Of a stretch of DNA of 64,000 nt, positions 42,215-50,751 are shown one piece after another. Origin of the DNA: VRUE01 sp035318745 (GTDB taxonomy: Bacteria > Actinomycetota > Thermoleophilia > Solirubrobacterales > 70-9); contig DATHEA010000002.1 in assembly GCA_035318745.1 (NCBI GenBank), positions 124,001 through 188,000 of the forward strand, read 5' to 3'. A model generated the notes under the pieces. The model saw only the letters and a program-made list of their open reading frames with translations, had not been told where the DNA came from and did no database searches. The translations under genes and the position numbers were made by a program. How positions within the stretch are numbered: position 1 is the stretch's first letter; each line of letters starts with the position of its first letter.

Positions 42215-43083
42215 GGCCTCGCTGCCTTCACCGCTCCGAGCACGGCGCGCGTCGCGGGCGCCCGGTTGAGCGCGTAGAAGTGGATCCCGGGCGCGCCGGC
42301 GATCAGCAGCTCGGCGCACTGCTGCGCCGCGTAAGCGACGCCAAGCTCGAACTCGGCCTCCTCGTCACCGTCCGCCGCCGCGAATGCCGCTTCCAGGCGC
42401 GGCGGAATCGAGGCGTCGCAGAGATCGCAGATCCGCTTCGTCTGGGCGAAGCTTGCGACCGGAATCACGCCGGCGAGGATCGGCACCTCGATCCCCACCT
42501 CCCGCGCGGATTTGACGAAGTCGAAGTAGACCTGGTTGTCGAAGAAGAGCTGGGTGATGAGGAAGGACGCGCCGGCGTCGACCTTCGTCTTCAGGTAGTC
42601 GAGGTCGGTCTCCAGGTCGGGCGCCTCGGGGTGCACCTCCGGGAAGCAGGCGCCGCCGACAGCGAAGTCCCATCCGGCGCCGATGAAAGCGGTGAGCTCG
42701 GCGGCACTGCCCAGACCGCCCTCGGGCTGGACGAAGTCGGGCTGGCCGCGCGGCGGGTCTCCACGCAGGGCGAAGACGTTCTCGATCCCGGCCGCGGCGA
42801 TCCGGTCGAGGGTCGTGGAGATCCCCTCGCTGCTCTCGCCGACACAGCTCAGGTGGGCCATCGTCTCCATGCCGAGGTCGTCCTTCAGCGCTCGCGTGAT
42901 CTCGACCGTGCCATCGCGAGTCGAGCCCCCCGCGCCGTAGGTGACCGAGACGAAGTCCGGCTCCAGCTCACCGAGCGAGCGCGCCGTCGCATACAGCTGC
43001 TCGGTCGCCTTCTCGCTCTTCGGCGGGAAGAACTCGATCGAGAAGAGTGGCCGCTTCGAAGCGAGGATCTGGTCGATGCGCAT
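42202..43083 (-). CDS. metF: Methylenetetrahydrofolate reductase
   Basis: 293 aa from ATG 43083 (MRIDQILASKRPLFSIEFFPPKSEKATEQL). TIM-barrel flavoprotein reducing 5,10-methylene-THF to 5-methyl-THF for methionine synthesis. Motifs: SVTYGAGGSTRDGT, AHLSCVGES, NVFALRGDPPRG, ITQLFFDNQVYFDFV, PILAGVIPV and GIHFYALNRAPATR. The frame is open 46 codons upstream, but the family start is here. Confidence 0.95.
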   Translation of the reverse strand: MRIDQILASKRPLFSIEFFPPKSEKATEQLYATARSLGELEPDFVSVTYGAGGSTRDGTVEITRALKDDLGMETMAHLSCVGESSEGISTTLDRIAAAGIENVFALRGDPPRGQPDFVQPEGGLGSAAELTAFIGAGWDFAVGGACFPEVHPEAPDLETDLDYLKTKVDAGASFLITQLFFDNQVYFDFVKSAREVGIEVPILAGVIPVASFAQTKRICDLCDASIPPRLEAAFAAADGDEEAEFELGVAYAAQQCAELLIAGAPGIHFYALNRAPATRAVLGAVKAARPWER

Positions 43084-43471
43084 CCGCGCAGGGTAACTGC
43101 GACTCGATTTCGGCGGACTTTGCGGGATCGTTCCCCGGCCACCCCTAGACGCCGCCAGGGCGGCGGGATAAGTTGATCCTGCGACTGGGAAAGACAGGCC
43201 CCGCGGAAGCCAGCGGGACACCGTCTTGAAGGTGGCGCAAAGAGCTTCTAGCGCGAAGGCTACGTGCGGCAGGCTTTGGGCGCCATCCCCGGTCGTTTTT
43301 TCGTGCCGTCCTCCAATCGGCGTCCGAACGCGTCTCTAGCTTGGGCGGCGGTCATCGAGTGCCTGCCCTCCTTGGCCGCGCGTACCGGGGCGCAGTTGGG
43401 AGTCGGGCGTCGTTTGGTTATCCCGTGAGTCATCCAGCGACTAGCCCGCCCACTCCCTACCCTCTGCCTTC
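43084..43471. other. 388-bp gap between metF and the crotonase gene
   Basis: No credible gene is seen. A tight GC hairpin CGCCGCC/GGCGGCG lies near 43148-43164. Further in, CACC/GGTG and GCGC/GCGC stems flank the segment around 43230-43265, and a T6 run occurs near 43297-43303 on the plus strand. This could be the long 5' leader of metF or of the crotonase gene, or a small structured RNA. I could not match it to a known riboswitch, tmRNA, RNase P RNA or SRP RNA consensus. Confidence 0.4.
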
Positions 43472-44224
43472 ATGAGCGACGAGTTGCGCTACGAGCGGAT
43501 CGGGGCCGCCGCCGTCCTGACCATCGACCGCCCCGCGCGGCGCAATGCGATCGACGCCGCCGCCGCGGAGTCCTTCCGCCAGGGGTTGGTGGACTTCGAG
43601 GCCGACAATGGGGCCCGCGTCCTTGTCCTCACCGGCGCCGGCGGGCAGGCCTTCTGCGCCGGCGCCGATCTGAAGGCGATGGACCTCGACGTCGACCATC
43701 CGGACGGGCCGATGGGTCCCACCCGCCTGACCCCGGCCAAGCCGGCGATCGCCGCGGTCGACGGCTGGTGCCTGGCCGGCGGGGTCGAGCTGGCGCTCTG
43801 GTGCGACCTGCGGATCGCGACGCCCCAATCCACCTTCGGGCTCTTCGAGCGCCGCTGGGGCGTGCCACTGGTCGACGGCGGCACCCAGCGCCTCCCGCGC
43901 GTGGTCGGCATGGGAAGAGCCCTGGAGCTGATCCTCACCGGCCGCCCGGTCGAGGCTGAGGAGGCCCACCGGATCGGCCTGGTCAACGAGATCGTCGAGC
44001 CGGGCAAGCACCTGGACCGCGCCTTGGAGCTGGCCGAGAAGATCGCCAGCTTCCCGCAAGAGACCATGCTTGCCGACCGCCAAGCAGCAATAGAAGGCTT
44101 CGGCCAACCCCTAAATGGCGGTATCGCTCTAGAGCACAAGCTAGGCCGCGAGACGCTCCACATAGCCGTCGAGGGTGCGTCGCGCTTCGCTTCCGGTCAA
44201 GGCCGTCACGGCGAGGGCGTCTAG
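43472..44224 (+). CDS. Enoyl-CoA hydratase/isomerase family protein
   Basis: 250 aa, crotonase fold: VLTIDRPARRNAIDAA, oxyanion motif GQAFCAGADLKAM, DGWCLAGGVELALWCDLRIA, then FGLFERRWGVPLVDGG. One conserved Glu is present in GGVELA; the second typical Glu of hydratases is not obvious, so it might be an isomerase or another crotonase activity. The stop overlaps the convergent TetR gene by four bases. Confidence 0.88.
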   Translation: MSDELRYERIGAAAVLTIDRPARRNAIDAAAAESFRQGLVDFEADNGARVLVLTGAGGQAFCAGADLKAMDLDVDHPDGPMGPTRLTPAKPAIAAVDGWCLAGGVELALWCDLRIATPQSTFGLFERRWGVPLVDGGTQRLPRVVGMGRALELILTGRPVEAEEAHRIGLVNEIVEPGKHLDRALELAEKIASFPQETMLADRQAAIEGFGQPLNGGIALEHKLGRETLHIAVEGASRFASGQGRHGEGV

Positions 44225-44907
44225 CTCTCGCGTGTAACGCGGCGCATCTCGTCTTCGGCCGCTTCCGGCCCCAGATAAGGCATCAGCACGGCAAAGACCA
44301 GATCCGGCAGGATCCGCTTCAGCTCCGGGCCGCGGCCGGCACGGACCTCGTCGAAGATCATCGAGGTGGCGCCGCCGATCGCGAAGCGCGCCGTGTCGGC
44401 GGGCAGCTCCTCCCCCTGCCCCGAGTAGGTGCGCCCCTGCTCCAGGAAAGGGGTGAAGCGGGTCAGCATCGCGCGGTAGCGCTCGCGGGCGTCGTCGCCC
44501 GCCGCGGTCACCTCGACCATCGCCATCCGCGCGATGTCGGCCTCCATCGCCAGCAGCTCGACCAAGGCACCGAGCCCGGCCGCGATCTGCTCCGGCCAGG
44601 GCTCGTCGGCGGCCGCCTCGAAGGCCGCCGTGACGTGGGCCACGAGCACGTCGAAGACCGCGTCGTAGGCCTCGAGGAAGCAGGCCTCCTTGCTCTCGAA
44701 CATCTCGTCGAAGGCGTCCTGCGAGACGCCGGCGAACTCGATCACGTCGGCTACAGTCGTCGCCTCGTAGCCTTTCGCAGCGGCCATCTTCACCATTGCC
44801 TCGAGCAGGCGCTCGCGCTCGGAGCGAACCTCGTAAGCGCGGGGCAGTCCTTCGCGGCCGGGGGGGCGCTGTGGATTCGAAGTAGATGGCGAATCCATCC
44901 AACCCAA
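44221..44907 (-). CDS. TetR-family transcriptional regulator
   Basis: 228 aa. N-terminal arm PPGREGLPRAYEV followed by RSERERLLEAM and the TetR helix-turn-helix (AAAKGYEATTVADVIEFAGVSQDAFDEMFESKEACFLEAYD). The rest is the helical ligand-binding domain ending MPYLGPEAAEDEM. The arm is shared with four other TetR proteins in the window. The ligand is unknown; the convergent crotonase gene is a possible fatty-acid context. Confidence 0.9.
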   Translation of the reverse strand: MGWMDSPSTSNPQRPPGREGLPRAYEVRSERERLLEAMVKMAAAKGYEATTVADVIEFAGVSQDAFDEMFESKEACFLEAYDAVFDVLVAHVTAAFEAAADEPWPEQIAAGLGALVELLAMEADIARMAMVEVTAAGDDARERYRAMLTRFTPFLEQGRTYSGQGEELPADTARFAIGGATSMIFDEVRAGRGPELKRILPDLVFAVLMPYLGPEAAEDEMRRVTRES

Positions 44908-44945
44908 TGTAGGGCAGGACCCGCGACCTGTCCAACGCCGCGGAG

Positions 44946-45644
44946 CTAGGCGCGCGCTGCCTGCATCTCGGCGCTCGCGGCGTCGGCGCCGAAGTAGGGC
45001 AGCACGGCGAAGTACATGAACTCCGGCAGCAGAGCGCGGAAACCGTCGGTTGCCCCGGTGGAGAGCCGCGAATGGACGATCGCGTGGATGCCCGCAACGA
45101 TCCCCTCCGGAGCGATCTGGGGGGGCTCCTCCGACTCCTCCGAATCGTCCCGTGCCAAATCGATGAAATCGGCCGCCCTTTTCATCGCTTCGGCCCGTCT
45201 TGCCAGGGCCTCGGGACCCGCTGCGTGGACCCCGACGATCACCCCACGGCCGAAATCGGGCTCGGCGTCGAGCTCATCGAGCAGTGCGCCGAGGCCGGCC
45301 CGCAGCTTGCCACGCCACGATTCCTCGCTCGCCGCGGCTCGCACCACCAGCGCTTCGAAACGCGCGATTCCCATCTCGAGCGCCGCCAGGTAGCAGCCGT
45401 CCTTGTCGGCGAAGTTGTCGTAGAACGCCTGCCGGTAGAGGCCGGTTCTGTCCAGAACCGTGCGTACCGAGGTGGCGTCGTAGCCCTCAGCCCCGACCGC
45501 CTCGAGCATTCCCTCGAGAATCTTTTCGCGCTTGGGAGAATTCACAAGCTCGAGCTTGGGAGAGTGGGGAAGTGATTCCACTGCCCTGATGCTGCCGGTC
45601 CCCTCAGCCCCTGCCTGGACGTTGGTTGCGGCCTGCTTCCCCAT
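44946..45644 (-). CDS. TetR-family transcriptional regulator
   Basis: 232 aa from ATG 45644, with a purine-rich GAGGAAGGGG upstream; the open frame extends much further but has no family similarity there. TetR helix-turn-helix at about 40-85 (GAEGYDATSVRTVLDRTGLYRQAFYDNFADKDGCYLAALE). The C-terminus (MYFAVLPYFGADAASAEM) resembles that of its neighbours, implying paralogy. It lacks the PPGRHG arm. Divergent from the next TetR gene over 114 bp. Confidence 0.9.
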   Translation of the reverse strand: MGKQAATNVQAGAEGTGSIRAVESLPHSPKLELVNSPKREKILEGMLEAVGAEGYDATSVRTVLDRTGLYRQAFYDNFADKDGCYLAALEMGIARFEALVVRAAASEESWRGKLRAGLGALLDELDAEPDFGRGVIVGVHAAGPEALARRAEAMKRAADFIDLARDDSEESEEPPQIAPEGIVAGIHAIVHSRLSTGATDGFRALLPEFMYFAVLPYFGADAASAEMQAARA

Positions 45645-45758
45645 CGCTACCCCTTCCTCGTGATCTAGGGAACAGGTTGTCTGGACTCCGGTACTGTAGC
45701 GGTATATCGCCAATTCGTCCAGCTTGAATCTCGATGGCCCCGGAGTAGCCTGGCTTGC

Positions 45759-46436
45759 GTGGCTGAACGTGTACCTCAGGCAACCAGGATGCCCCCCGGA
45801 AGGCATCCACTGCCTCGTGAGTTCATCACCCAACACCAGCGCGCCCGTATCATCGCCGCCCTCGCCGAGGAGACGGTAGAGAAGGGTTACCGGGCGGTCA
45901 CTGTCGCGGATATCGTGCGGCGCGCGGGCATCGCCCGCAACACTTTTTACGAGAATTTCTCCTCCAAGGAAGACTGCTTTCTTGCCGCCTCGGAGTTCGC
46001 CGTCAAAGAGGCGCTGCGCCGCGTCGTCGACGCCGCCAGCAGGGTCGACAGCTGGCCCGCCCGGGTCAACTCCGGCCTCGCCGCCTTCCTTCACTACGTG
46101 GCCACCGAGCCGGCGCTGGCCCGGACCTGCATCGTCGAGGCCCTCTCCGCCGGCCCGGCCGCGGTCGAGCGCTACGAACGCTCGATCCAGGCCTTCGTGC
46201 CGCTCTTCCGCATGGGCCGCAAGGTCGCGCCGAATGGCGAGGATCTGCCGGGGACACTCGAGGAGACGATCGTCGGCGGGGTCTTCTGGATCATCTACCA
46301 GCGGATCGTGATGGGGCAGGTGGAGGAGATCGAGCAGCTCCTCCCCGAGTTGGTGGAGTTCTCGCTCACCCCGTACGTCGGCGCCGAGGCCGCGAAGCGC
46401 ACGGCAGCCGAACAGCCGGCCAAAGCGACCGGCTGA
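45759..46436 (+). CDS. TetR-family transcriptional regulator
   Basis: 225 aa from GTG 45759. Arm MPPGRHPLPREFITQHQRAR, then helix-turn-helix (EKGYRAVTVADIVRRAGIARNTFYENFSSKEDCFLAA). Ligand domain ends LTPYVGAEAAKR. The upstream gap holds a GGTACTGTAGCGGTATA segment that may be an operator. It is the first of two tandem plus-strand TetR genes, 32 bp before the next. Confidence 0.9.
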   Translation: MAERVPQATRMPPGRHPLPREFITQHQRARIIAALAEETVEKGYRAVTVADIVRRAGIARNTFYENFSSKEDCFLAASEFAVKEALRRVVDAASRVDSWPARVNSGLAAFLHYVATEPALARTCIVEALSAGPAAVERYERSIQAFVPLFRMGRKVAPNGEDLPGTLEETIVGGVFWIIYQRIVMGQVEEIEQLLPELVEFSLTPYVGAEAAKRTAAEQPAKATG

Positions 46437-46468
46437 GCCAGGGCAGGGATCGGGGGTCCCATGCGCTA

Positions 46469-47824
46469 GTGCTCGACACCGAGACCCGCGAGGAGACCGG
46501 CAGCTCCGAGCGTGCCGAGATCGTCGCGGCGCTGATCGAGATCGCCGCCGAGCGAGGCTACGGCGAAACGACGATCGAGTTGATCCTCGAGCGCGCCGGG
46601 CTCGACCGCCCCGCCTTCGACCGCCACTTCCGCGGCAAGTACGACTGCTTCCTCTCCGCCTGGCAGGACCAGAACGAGGAGTGCCTGGGGACGATGGTGA
46701 GGGCGTATGAAAGCTGTGAGGAGTGGCCCGACCGTCTGCGCGCGGTCGCCTACGAGGTGATCGCCGGCCTCAGCAACGACCCCAGCCGCGCTTCCTTCGG
46801 AGTCGAGGTGCTGGCCGCCGGCGACGCAGCCCGCGCCCGCCGCGACATGACGATGCGGGTGATCGCCTCGCTGATCGACGCCGGCCGCCAGGAGATGGAC
46901 GATCCCGACTCCGTCCCTCACACCACAGCCGAGGCGCTGGCAGGCTCGGCCTACGGCCAGATCTACTCGCGGGTGGTCCGCGGGGCGGTCGAGGAGCTGC
47001 CCGAGCTGGTCCCCCAGCTGATGTCGGCGGCGGTGATGCCGTATTTGGGTATCGAGGCGGCTATGGCCGAGCTGAGCCGCGACTCTGGCCTGCCGGAGGG
47101 ATATGCTCGCGGTGTGGCACGTAAACGCGCCGACAAATCGGAGAAGGCGCCAGCTGACGGTGCGGAGGACTATCCGCCCGAGTTGGCACGCCTGCCGCCG
47201 GGCCGCCACGGGCTGCCCCGCGAGTTCGTCACTCATAACCAGCGAGAGCGCCTGATCGCCGGAATCGCCGAGGCGATCGCCGAGCACGGCTACTCGGGCA
47301 CTACGATCGCCCACATCACCCGCGCCGCCGCAGTCTCCCGCCGCACCTTCTACGAGCACTTCTCGAGCAAGGACGAGTGCTTCGTCGCCGCTTACGACAC
47401 GGTGATGAAGGAGCTGCGCGAGCGCGTCTCCGCCGCTTTCGACGAGAGCGAGGAGTGGCCGCAGGCGATCAAGGCCGGGATCGACGCGATGCTGCAGTTC
47501 CTCGCCGCCGAGCCGAACCTGGCCCGCCTCTGCATGGTCGAGGCGCTGGTCGCCGGCCCGGCCGTGGTCGAGCGCTACGACGCGGCGATCCAGAGCTTCG
47601 TCCCCTACTTCCAGGAGGGCCGCGAGGGCCGCCCGCCGGAGGTTCTCTCTCGCCTCTCGCCGACCACCGAGGAAGCGCTCGTCGGCGGCATGGTCTCGCT
47701 GATCTCGCGCCGCATCATCGCCGGCAAGACCGAAGAGTTGGAGGAACTGCTCCCCGACCTGGTCGAGTTCACCCTGACTCCGTACCTCGGCAGCGCCGAG
47801 GCCGCGGAGATCGCCAAGAGCTGA
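46469..47824 (+). CDS. Tandem double TetR regulator
   Basis: 451 aa encoding two complete TetR units in one frame. Unit 1 (about 10-210): helix-turn-helix AERGYGETTIELILERAGLDRPAFDRHF and ligand domain ending MPYLGIEAAMAEL. Unit 2 (about 245-450): arm LPPGRHGLPREFVTHNQRER, helix-turn-helix EHGYSGTTIAHITRAAAVSRRTFYEHF, ending TPYLGSAEAAEIAKS. A GGAGGG at 47095-47100 precedes GTG 47114, so unit 2 might also be made on its own. TetR proteins usually dimerise; a fused pair could work as a single-chain asymmetric dimer. Confidence 0.85.
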   Translation: MLDTETREETGSSERAEIVAALIEIAAERGYGETTIELILERAGLDRPAFDRHFRGKYDCFLSAWQDQNEECLGTMVRAYESCEEWPDRLRAVAYEVIAGLSNDPSRASFGVEVLAAGDAARARRDMTMRVIASLIDAGRQEMDDPDSVPHTTAEALAGSAYGQIYSRVVRGAVEELPELVPQLMSAAVMPYLGIEAAMAELSRDSGLPEGYARGVARKRADKSEKAPADGAEDYPPELARLPPGRHGLPREFVTHNQRERLIAGIAEAIAEHGYSGTTIAHITRAAAVSRRTFYEHFSSKDECFVAAYDTVMKELRERVSAAFDESEEWPQAIKAGIDAMLQFLAAEPNLARLCMVEALVAGPAVVERYDAAIQSFVPYFQEGREGRPPEVLSRLSPTTEEALVGGMVSLISRRIIAGKTEELEELLPDLVEFTLTPYLGSAEAAEIAKS

Positions 47825-47828
47825 GCTC

Positions 47829-48299
47829 TCAGGCCTCTGGCAGGTTCTCCAGGTCGGCTTTGTCTTGGGTCCTTCCTTGCGCCTCCTTCATCTCGCGCAG
47901 GCGAGCGAGAGAGCACACTCGTACCGGGACGCCTAGCAACTCGCTTTCAACCGCATCTTGGTCGAGCTGGGCGTATGCCGGCACACCCCTGGCACGCTGA
48001 ACGACGTCCAACCCGCCGAATCTGGTGTCGGCGGTTACGTTGCCGCCGCGCCGAACCACACGGGCGTCGGTGGTCGGGTCGAACCTTCTGCCTTTGACGG
48101 TTGGCAGCGTTGACCCCAGTTCGTCTAGGGCCGTCGTGAGCCTGTCCAGATTTTCCGGATCGGGATCGGGGACGAGATCGAGATCCTCGGTTCCACGAAC
48201 GTATCCATGGGCGGCCACTGCTACGCCGCCGATCACGACGAAGCGGACGTCCTTCTCATGCAGCAACTCGAGTAGAGCTCGGAGATCGAACTCCGTCAA
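47829..48299 (-). CDS. Nucleotidyltransferase-fold protein (AbiEii/DUF6036-like)
   Basis: 156 aa from TTG 48299. VIGGVAVAAHG followed by TEDLDLVPD is the GG...DxD nucleotidyltransferase pattern. The rest (PTVKGRRFDPTTDARVV, GGLDVVQRA, CSLARLREMKEA) matches small MNT-like or AbiEii-type proteins that often act in toxin-antitoxin pairs. Its TTG overlaps the stop of a 53-aa gene (TTGA), supporting a two-gene module. Confidence 0.75.
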   Translation of the reverse strand: MTEFDLRALLELLHEKDVRFVVIGGVAVAAHGYVRGTEDLDLVPDPDPENLDRLTTALDELGSTLPTVKGRRFDPTTDARVVRRGGNVTADTRFGGLDVVQRARGVPAYAQLDQDAVESELLGVPVRVCSLARLREMKEAQGRTQDKADLENLPEA

Positions 48300-48457
48300 T
48301 GTGCTGCGGCCGAGCCCTTGATAGCGCTCATCTGCTTGCAGAGCTCATGCAGCCGCGTGAGTCGCTCGCTCATAAGGGCGCCGCGGCTCTCTTTCAGACG
48401 CGCAGCATGCGCGGCCTTCAGGTTGCCGATGTCGTTCGCTTGCGTCGGTGCGGCCAT
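48296..48457 (-). CDS. 53-aa hypothetical protein paired with the nucleotidyltransferase
   Basis: ATG 48457 to TGA 48296: begins MAAPTQANDIGNLKAAHAAR and continues as a charged helical stretch (ESRGALMSERLTRLHELCKQM). The stop overlaps the nucleotidyltransferase start (TTGA), and its ATG is nine bases after the pyrF stop. Size and coupling suggest an antitoxin or regulatory partner; no family is recognised. Confidence 0.55.
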   Translation of the reverse strand: MAAPTQANDIGNLKAAHAARLKESRGALMSERLTRLHELCKQMSAIKGSAAAH

Positions 48458-48466
48458 GCTTCAAGT

Positions 48467-49312
48467 CTAGCCCGGCTGTGCGGCGCGAATCTCGCCGTCG
48501 AGCGCCTGTGCTTCGGCGCGAGCCGCCTCGGCGAAGTCCTCGCCGGAGGAGGCGTAGATGATCGAGCGCGAGGCGGCGATCAGGAAGGCTTCGCTGCCGG
48601 CGTCGCGGTTGGCGGCCACGACCGCGGCCACGTCGCCGCCCTGGGCGCCGACGCCGGGGGTCAGGATCGGCATCTGGGCCGGGATGTCCTCGCGCACCGC
48701 CCGCATCTCCTCGGGGTAGGTGGCGCCGACGACGAGGCCGCAGTTGCCCGCCGCGTTCCAGTTGCCGGCGACGGCGCGGGCGACGTGGCGGTAGAGCGGC
48801 GCCCCGTCCGCGACCAGGTCCTGGAGCTCGCCCGCGCCGGGGTTGGAGGTGCGGGCGAGGACGAAGACGAGCTTCTCGCTGCGCTCGAGGAACGGCGAGA
48901 GTGCCTCGCCGCCGAGGTAGGGGTGGACGGTGATCGCGTCGGCGCCGAGCTGGTCGAATGCGGCGGTCACGTAGCCGGCGTTGGTCGAGCCGATGTCGGC
49001 CCGCTTGGCGTCGAGGATCACCGCCGCGTTGGGAGCGCTGGCTCGGATCGCGGCGATCGTCTCCTCCAGGGCGCGGAAGCCTTCGCCGCCGAGCGCCTCG
49101 TAGAAGGCGGAGTTGGGCTTGTAGGCGCAGGCCAGGTCGGCGGTCGCCTCGACGATCCGCCGGTTGAACTCGATCACCCGCGCAGCGGGCGACGCTCCCG
49201 CCGCCACCGACTCCGGAATCCGGCTGGTGTCGGTGTCCAGCCCGACCACCAGATGGCGCCCCGTGGCAAAGTGCGCCGCCAGCAACTCAGCGCAGGAATC
49301 GATCCGTTCCAT
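48467..49312 (-). CDS. pyrF: Orotidine 5'-phosphate decarboxylase
   Basis: 281 aa. Last step of UMP synthesis. The catalytic K-D-K-D network is in DAKRADIGST; GLDTD at the start and TPGVGAQGGD plus RSIIYAS near the end bind the phosphate. This is the longer (about 280 aa) type 2 form found in Actinomycetota. It is followed closely by the 53-aa gene and the nucleotidyltransferase on the same strand. Confidence 0.95.
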   Translation of the reverse strand: MERIDSCAELLAAHFATGRHLVVGLDTDTSRIPESVAAGASPAARVIEFNRRIVEATADLACAYKPNSAFYEALGGEGFRALEETIAAIRASAPNAAVILDAKRADIGSTNAGYVTAAFDQLGADAITVHPYLGGEALSPFLERSEKLVFVLARTSNPGAGELQDLVADGAPLYRHVARAVAGNWNAAGNCGLVVGATYPEEMRAVREDIPAQMPILTPGVGAQGGDVAAVVAANRDAGSEAFLIAASRSIIYASSGEDFAEAARAEAQALDGEIRAAQPG

Positions 49313-49367
49313 TGACCGCAGCGTATCCAGCTCGAGATCGACCAGCAGTCTGGGAAACCACCATAAA

Positions 49368-49406
49368 CTGGCTGTAAATCGGCCAGGAAATGGTTAAAAT
49401 GCAAAA
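49368..49406 (+). promoter_or_regulatory. Promoter/operator of the AAA gene, likely leaderless
   Basis: TAAAAT at 49395-49400 ends six bases before the ATG at 49407, a spacing that would start the transcript at the start codon. CTGGC (49368-49372) and GCCAG (49382-49386) form a short inverted repeat in the -35 to -10 region. Confidence 0.5.
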
Positions 49407-50738
49407 ATGCTTGAACGACACCTGGCGATCGCCTTGCGCCAGTCCCTTCGCGACACGCCTGTGACGATGCTGGTCGGCCCTCGTCAGAGTGGCAAGAGCA
49501 CGTTGGTGCAGGCTCTCACGGACGAGCTAGGGGACGCACGCTATGTGAGCCTGGACCGTGGCTTGAACCTCACTGCGGCCCGCGACGATCCGGCTGGTTT
49601 CGTTGCCGATCCAGATCGGACCCTGGTCATCGACGAGGTGCAGCGCGCCCCCGATCTTCTGCTCGAGATCAAGGCAAGCGTCGACGCTGACCGCCGGCCG
49701 GGCCGCTTTGTCCTGACCGGATCCGCCGATGTTCTCGCTCTGCCTCGTATTGCCGACACCCTTGCCGGCCGTATGGAGGTGCTGCGACTCTGGCCGCTCT
49801 CTCAGGGCGAGATCGATGGTCGACGAGAGGGCTTTCTCGATGCCTTGCTCGCCGGCGAACCCGAGTCTCTCGCCAATATGGCCGACTCGCTCGAGCGCCA
49901 AGACCTGCTGGGCCGAATCGAAGCCGGGGGTTATCCGGAGGCCTTGACTCGTGCCGGTGCTCGCCGAGCTCGCTGGTTCGACAGCTATTTGGACACGATG
50001 CTGCAGCGCGAGGTGCGTGACATCGCGAATGTCTCTGGCCTGACTGATTTGCCGCGCCTCATGCTTCTGCTGGCCAGCCGTGTTACCGGATTGCTCAACT
50101 ACGCTGGCATCTCGCGGGATCTCGGTATGCCGCAGACGACCTTGAAGCGGTACTTGGCTCTTCTCGAGACCGCATTTCTCGTCGAGACTGTCCCAGCTTG
50201 GTTCCGGAACATCGGCAAACGGCTGGTCAAGTCGCCGAAGCTGATCCTCACGGATGCGGGCCTTTTGGCGCATATGCTTGGAGGGAAGACTGCTCTTGAG
50301 CGTTCCTTCGGAGCCGTGCTGGAGAACTTCGTGCTGATGGAGCTTGTGAAGCAGGCGAGCGTCAGCGACGCCCGGCCGGCCATTTGTCACTACCGGACGT
50401 CTGAGGGGCTCGAGGTCGACGCGATCATCGAGCCACGTGGTGGGCCGGTTTGTGCTGTTGAGGTGAAGGCAGCCGCGACTCTCGCCTCGCGGGATTTTCG
50501 TGGATTGAAGAGCTTGGCTGCGTCGCTTGGAGACGAATTCGGCGCAGGGGTGATCCTGTACACCGGCTCTGAGACGGCGCGGATCGCACCAAAGATCTGG
50601 GCCCTTCCGCTCACGGCCCTGTGGGCAGGAGAGGCGGTTGGGCGAACGAGCTCGCTGAGCGAGTTGCTGCGCGGGATGCCAGATGCCGGGGACGATCGCG
50701 ATTTCGAGCGGCTTCAAGATCGCGGCCGCTCGGTTTGA
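49407..50738 (+). CDS. AAA ATPase with DUF4143 domain
   Basis: 443 aa. N-terminal AAA domain with Walker A GPRQSGKST (about 24-32) and Walker B TLVIDEVQRAP; the C-terminal DUF4143 part includes RGRWFDSY-like sequence (ARRARWFDSYLDTMLQREV), LLNYAGISRDLGMPQTTLKRYL (a winged-helix-like segment) and a PD-(D/E)XK-like core HYRTSEGLEVDAII...CAVEVKAAAT. This family is common and strain-variable in bacteria, often in accessory DNA; its job is not known. Confidence 0.9.
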   Translation: MLERHLAIALRQSLRDTPVTMLVGPRQSGKSTLVQALTDELGDARYVSLDRGLNLTAARDDPAGFVADPDRTLVIDEVQRAPDLLLEIKASVDADRRPGRFVLTGSADVLALPRIADTLAGRMEVLRLWPLSQGEIDGRREGFLDALLAGEPESLANMADSLERQDLLGRIEAGGYPEALTRAGARRARWFDSYLDTMLQREVRDIANVSGLTDLPRLMLLLASRVTGLLNYAGISRDLGMPQTTLKRYLALLETAFLVETVPAWFRNIGKRLVKSPKLILTDAGLLAHMLGGKTALERSFGAVLENFVLMELVKQASVSDARPAICHYRTSEGLEVDAIIEPRGGPVCAVEVKAAATLASRDFRGLKSLAASLGDEFGAGVILYTGSETARIAPKIWALPLTALWAGEAVGRTSSLSELLRGMPDAGDDRDFERLQDRGRSV

Positions 50739-50751
50739 ATTCTGAGCAGCC

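Noticed and set aside
43290..43310. T6 run in the metF upstream gap as an intrinsic terminator
   Set aside because: No strong GC stem immediately precedes it on the plus strand, so it is recorded only as part of the gap.
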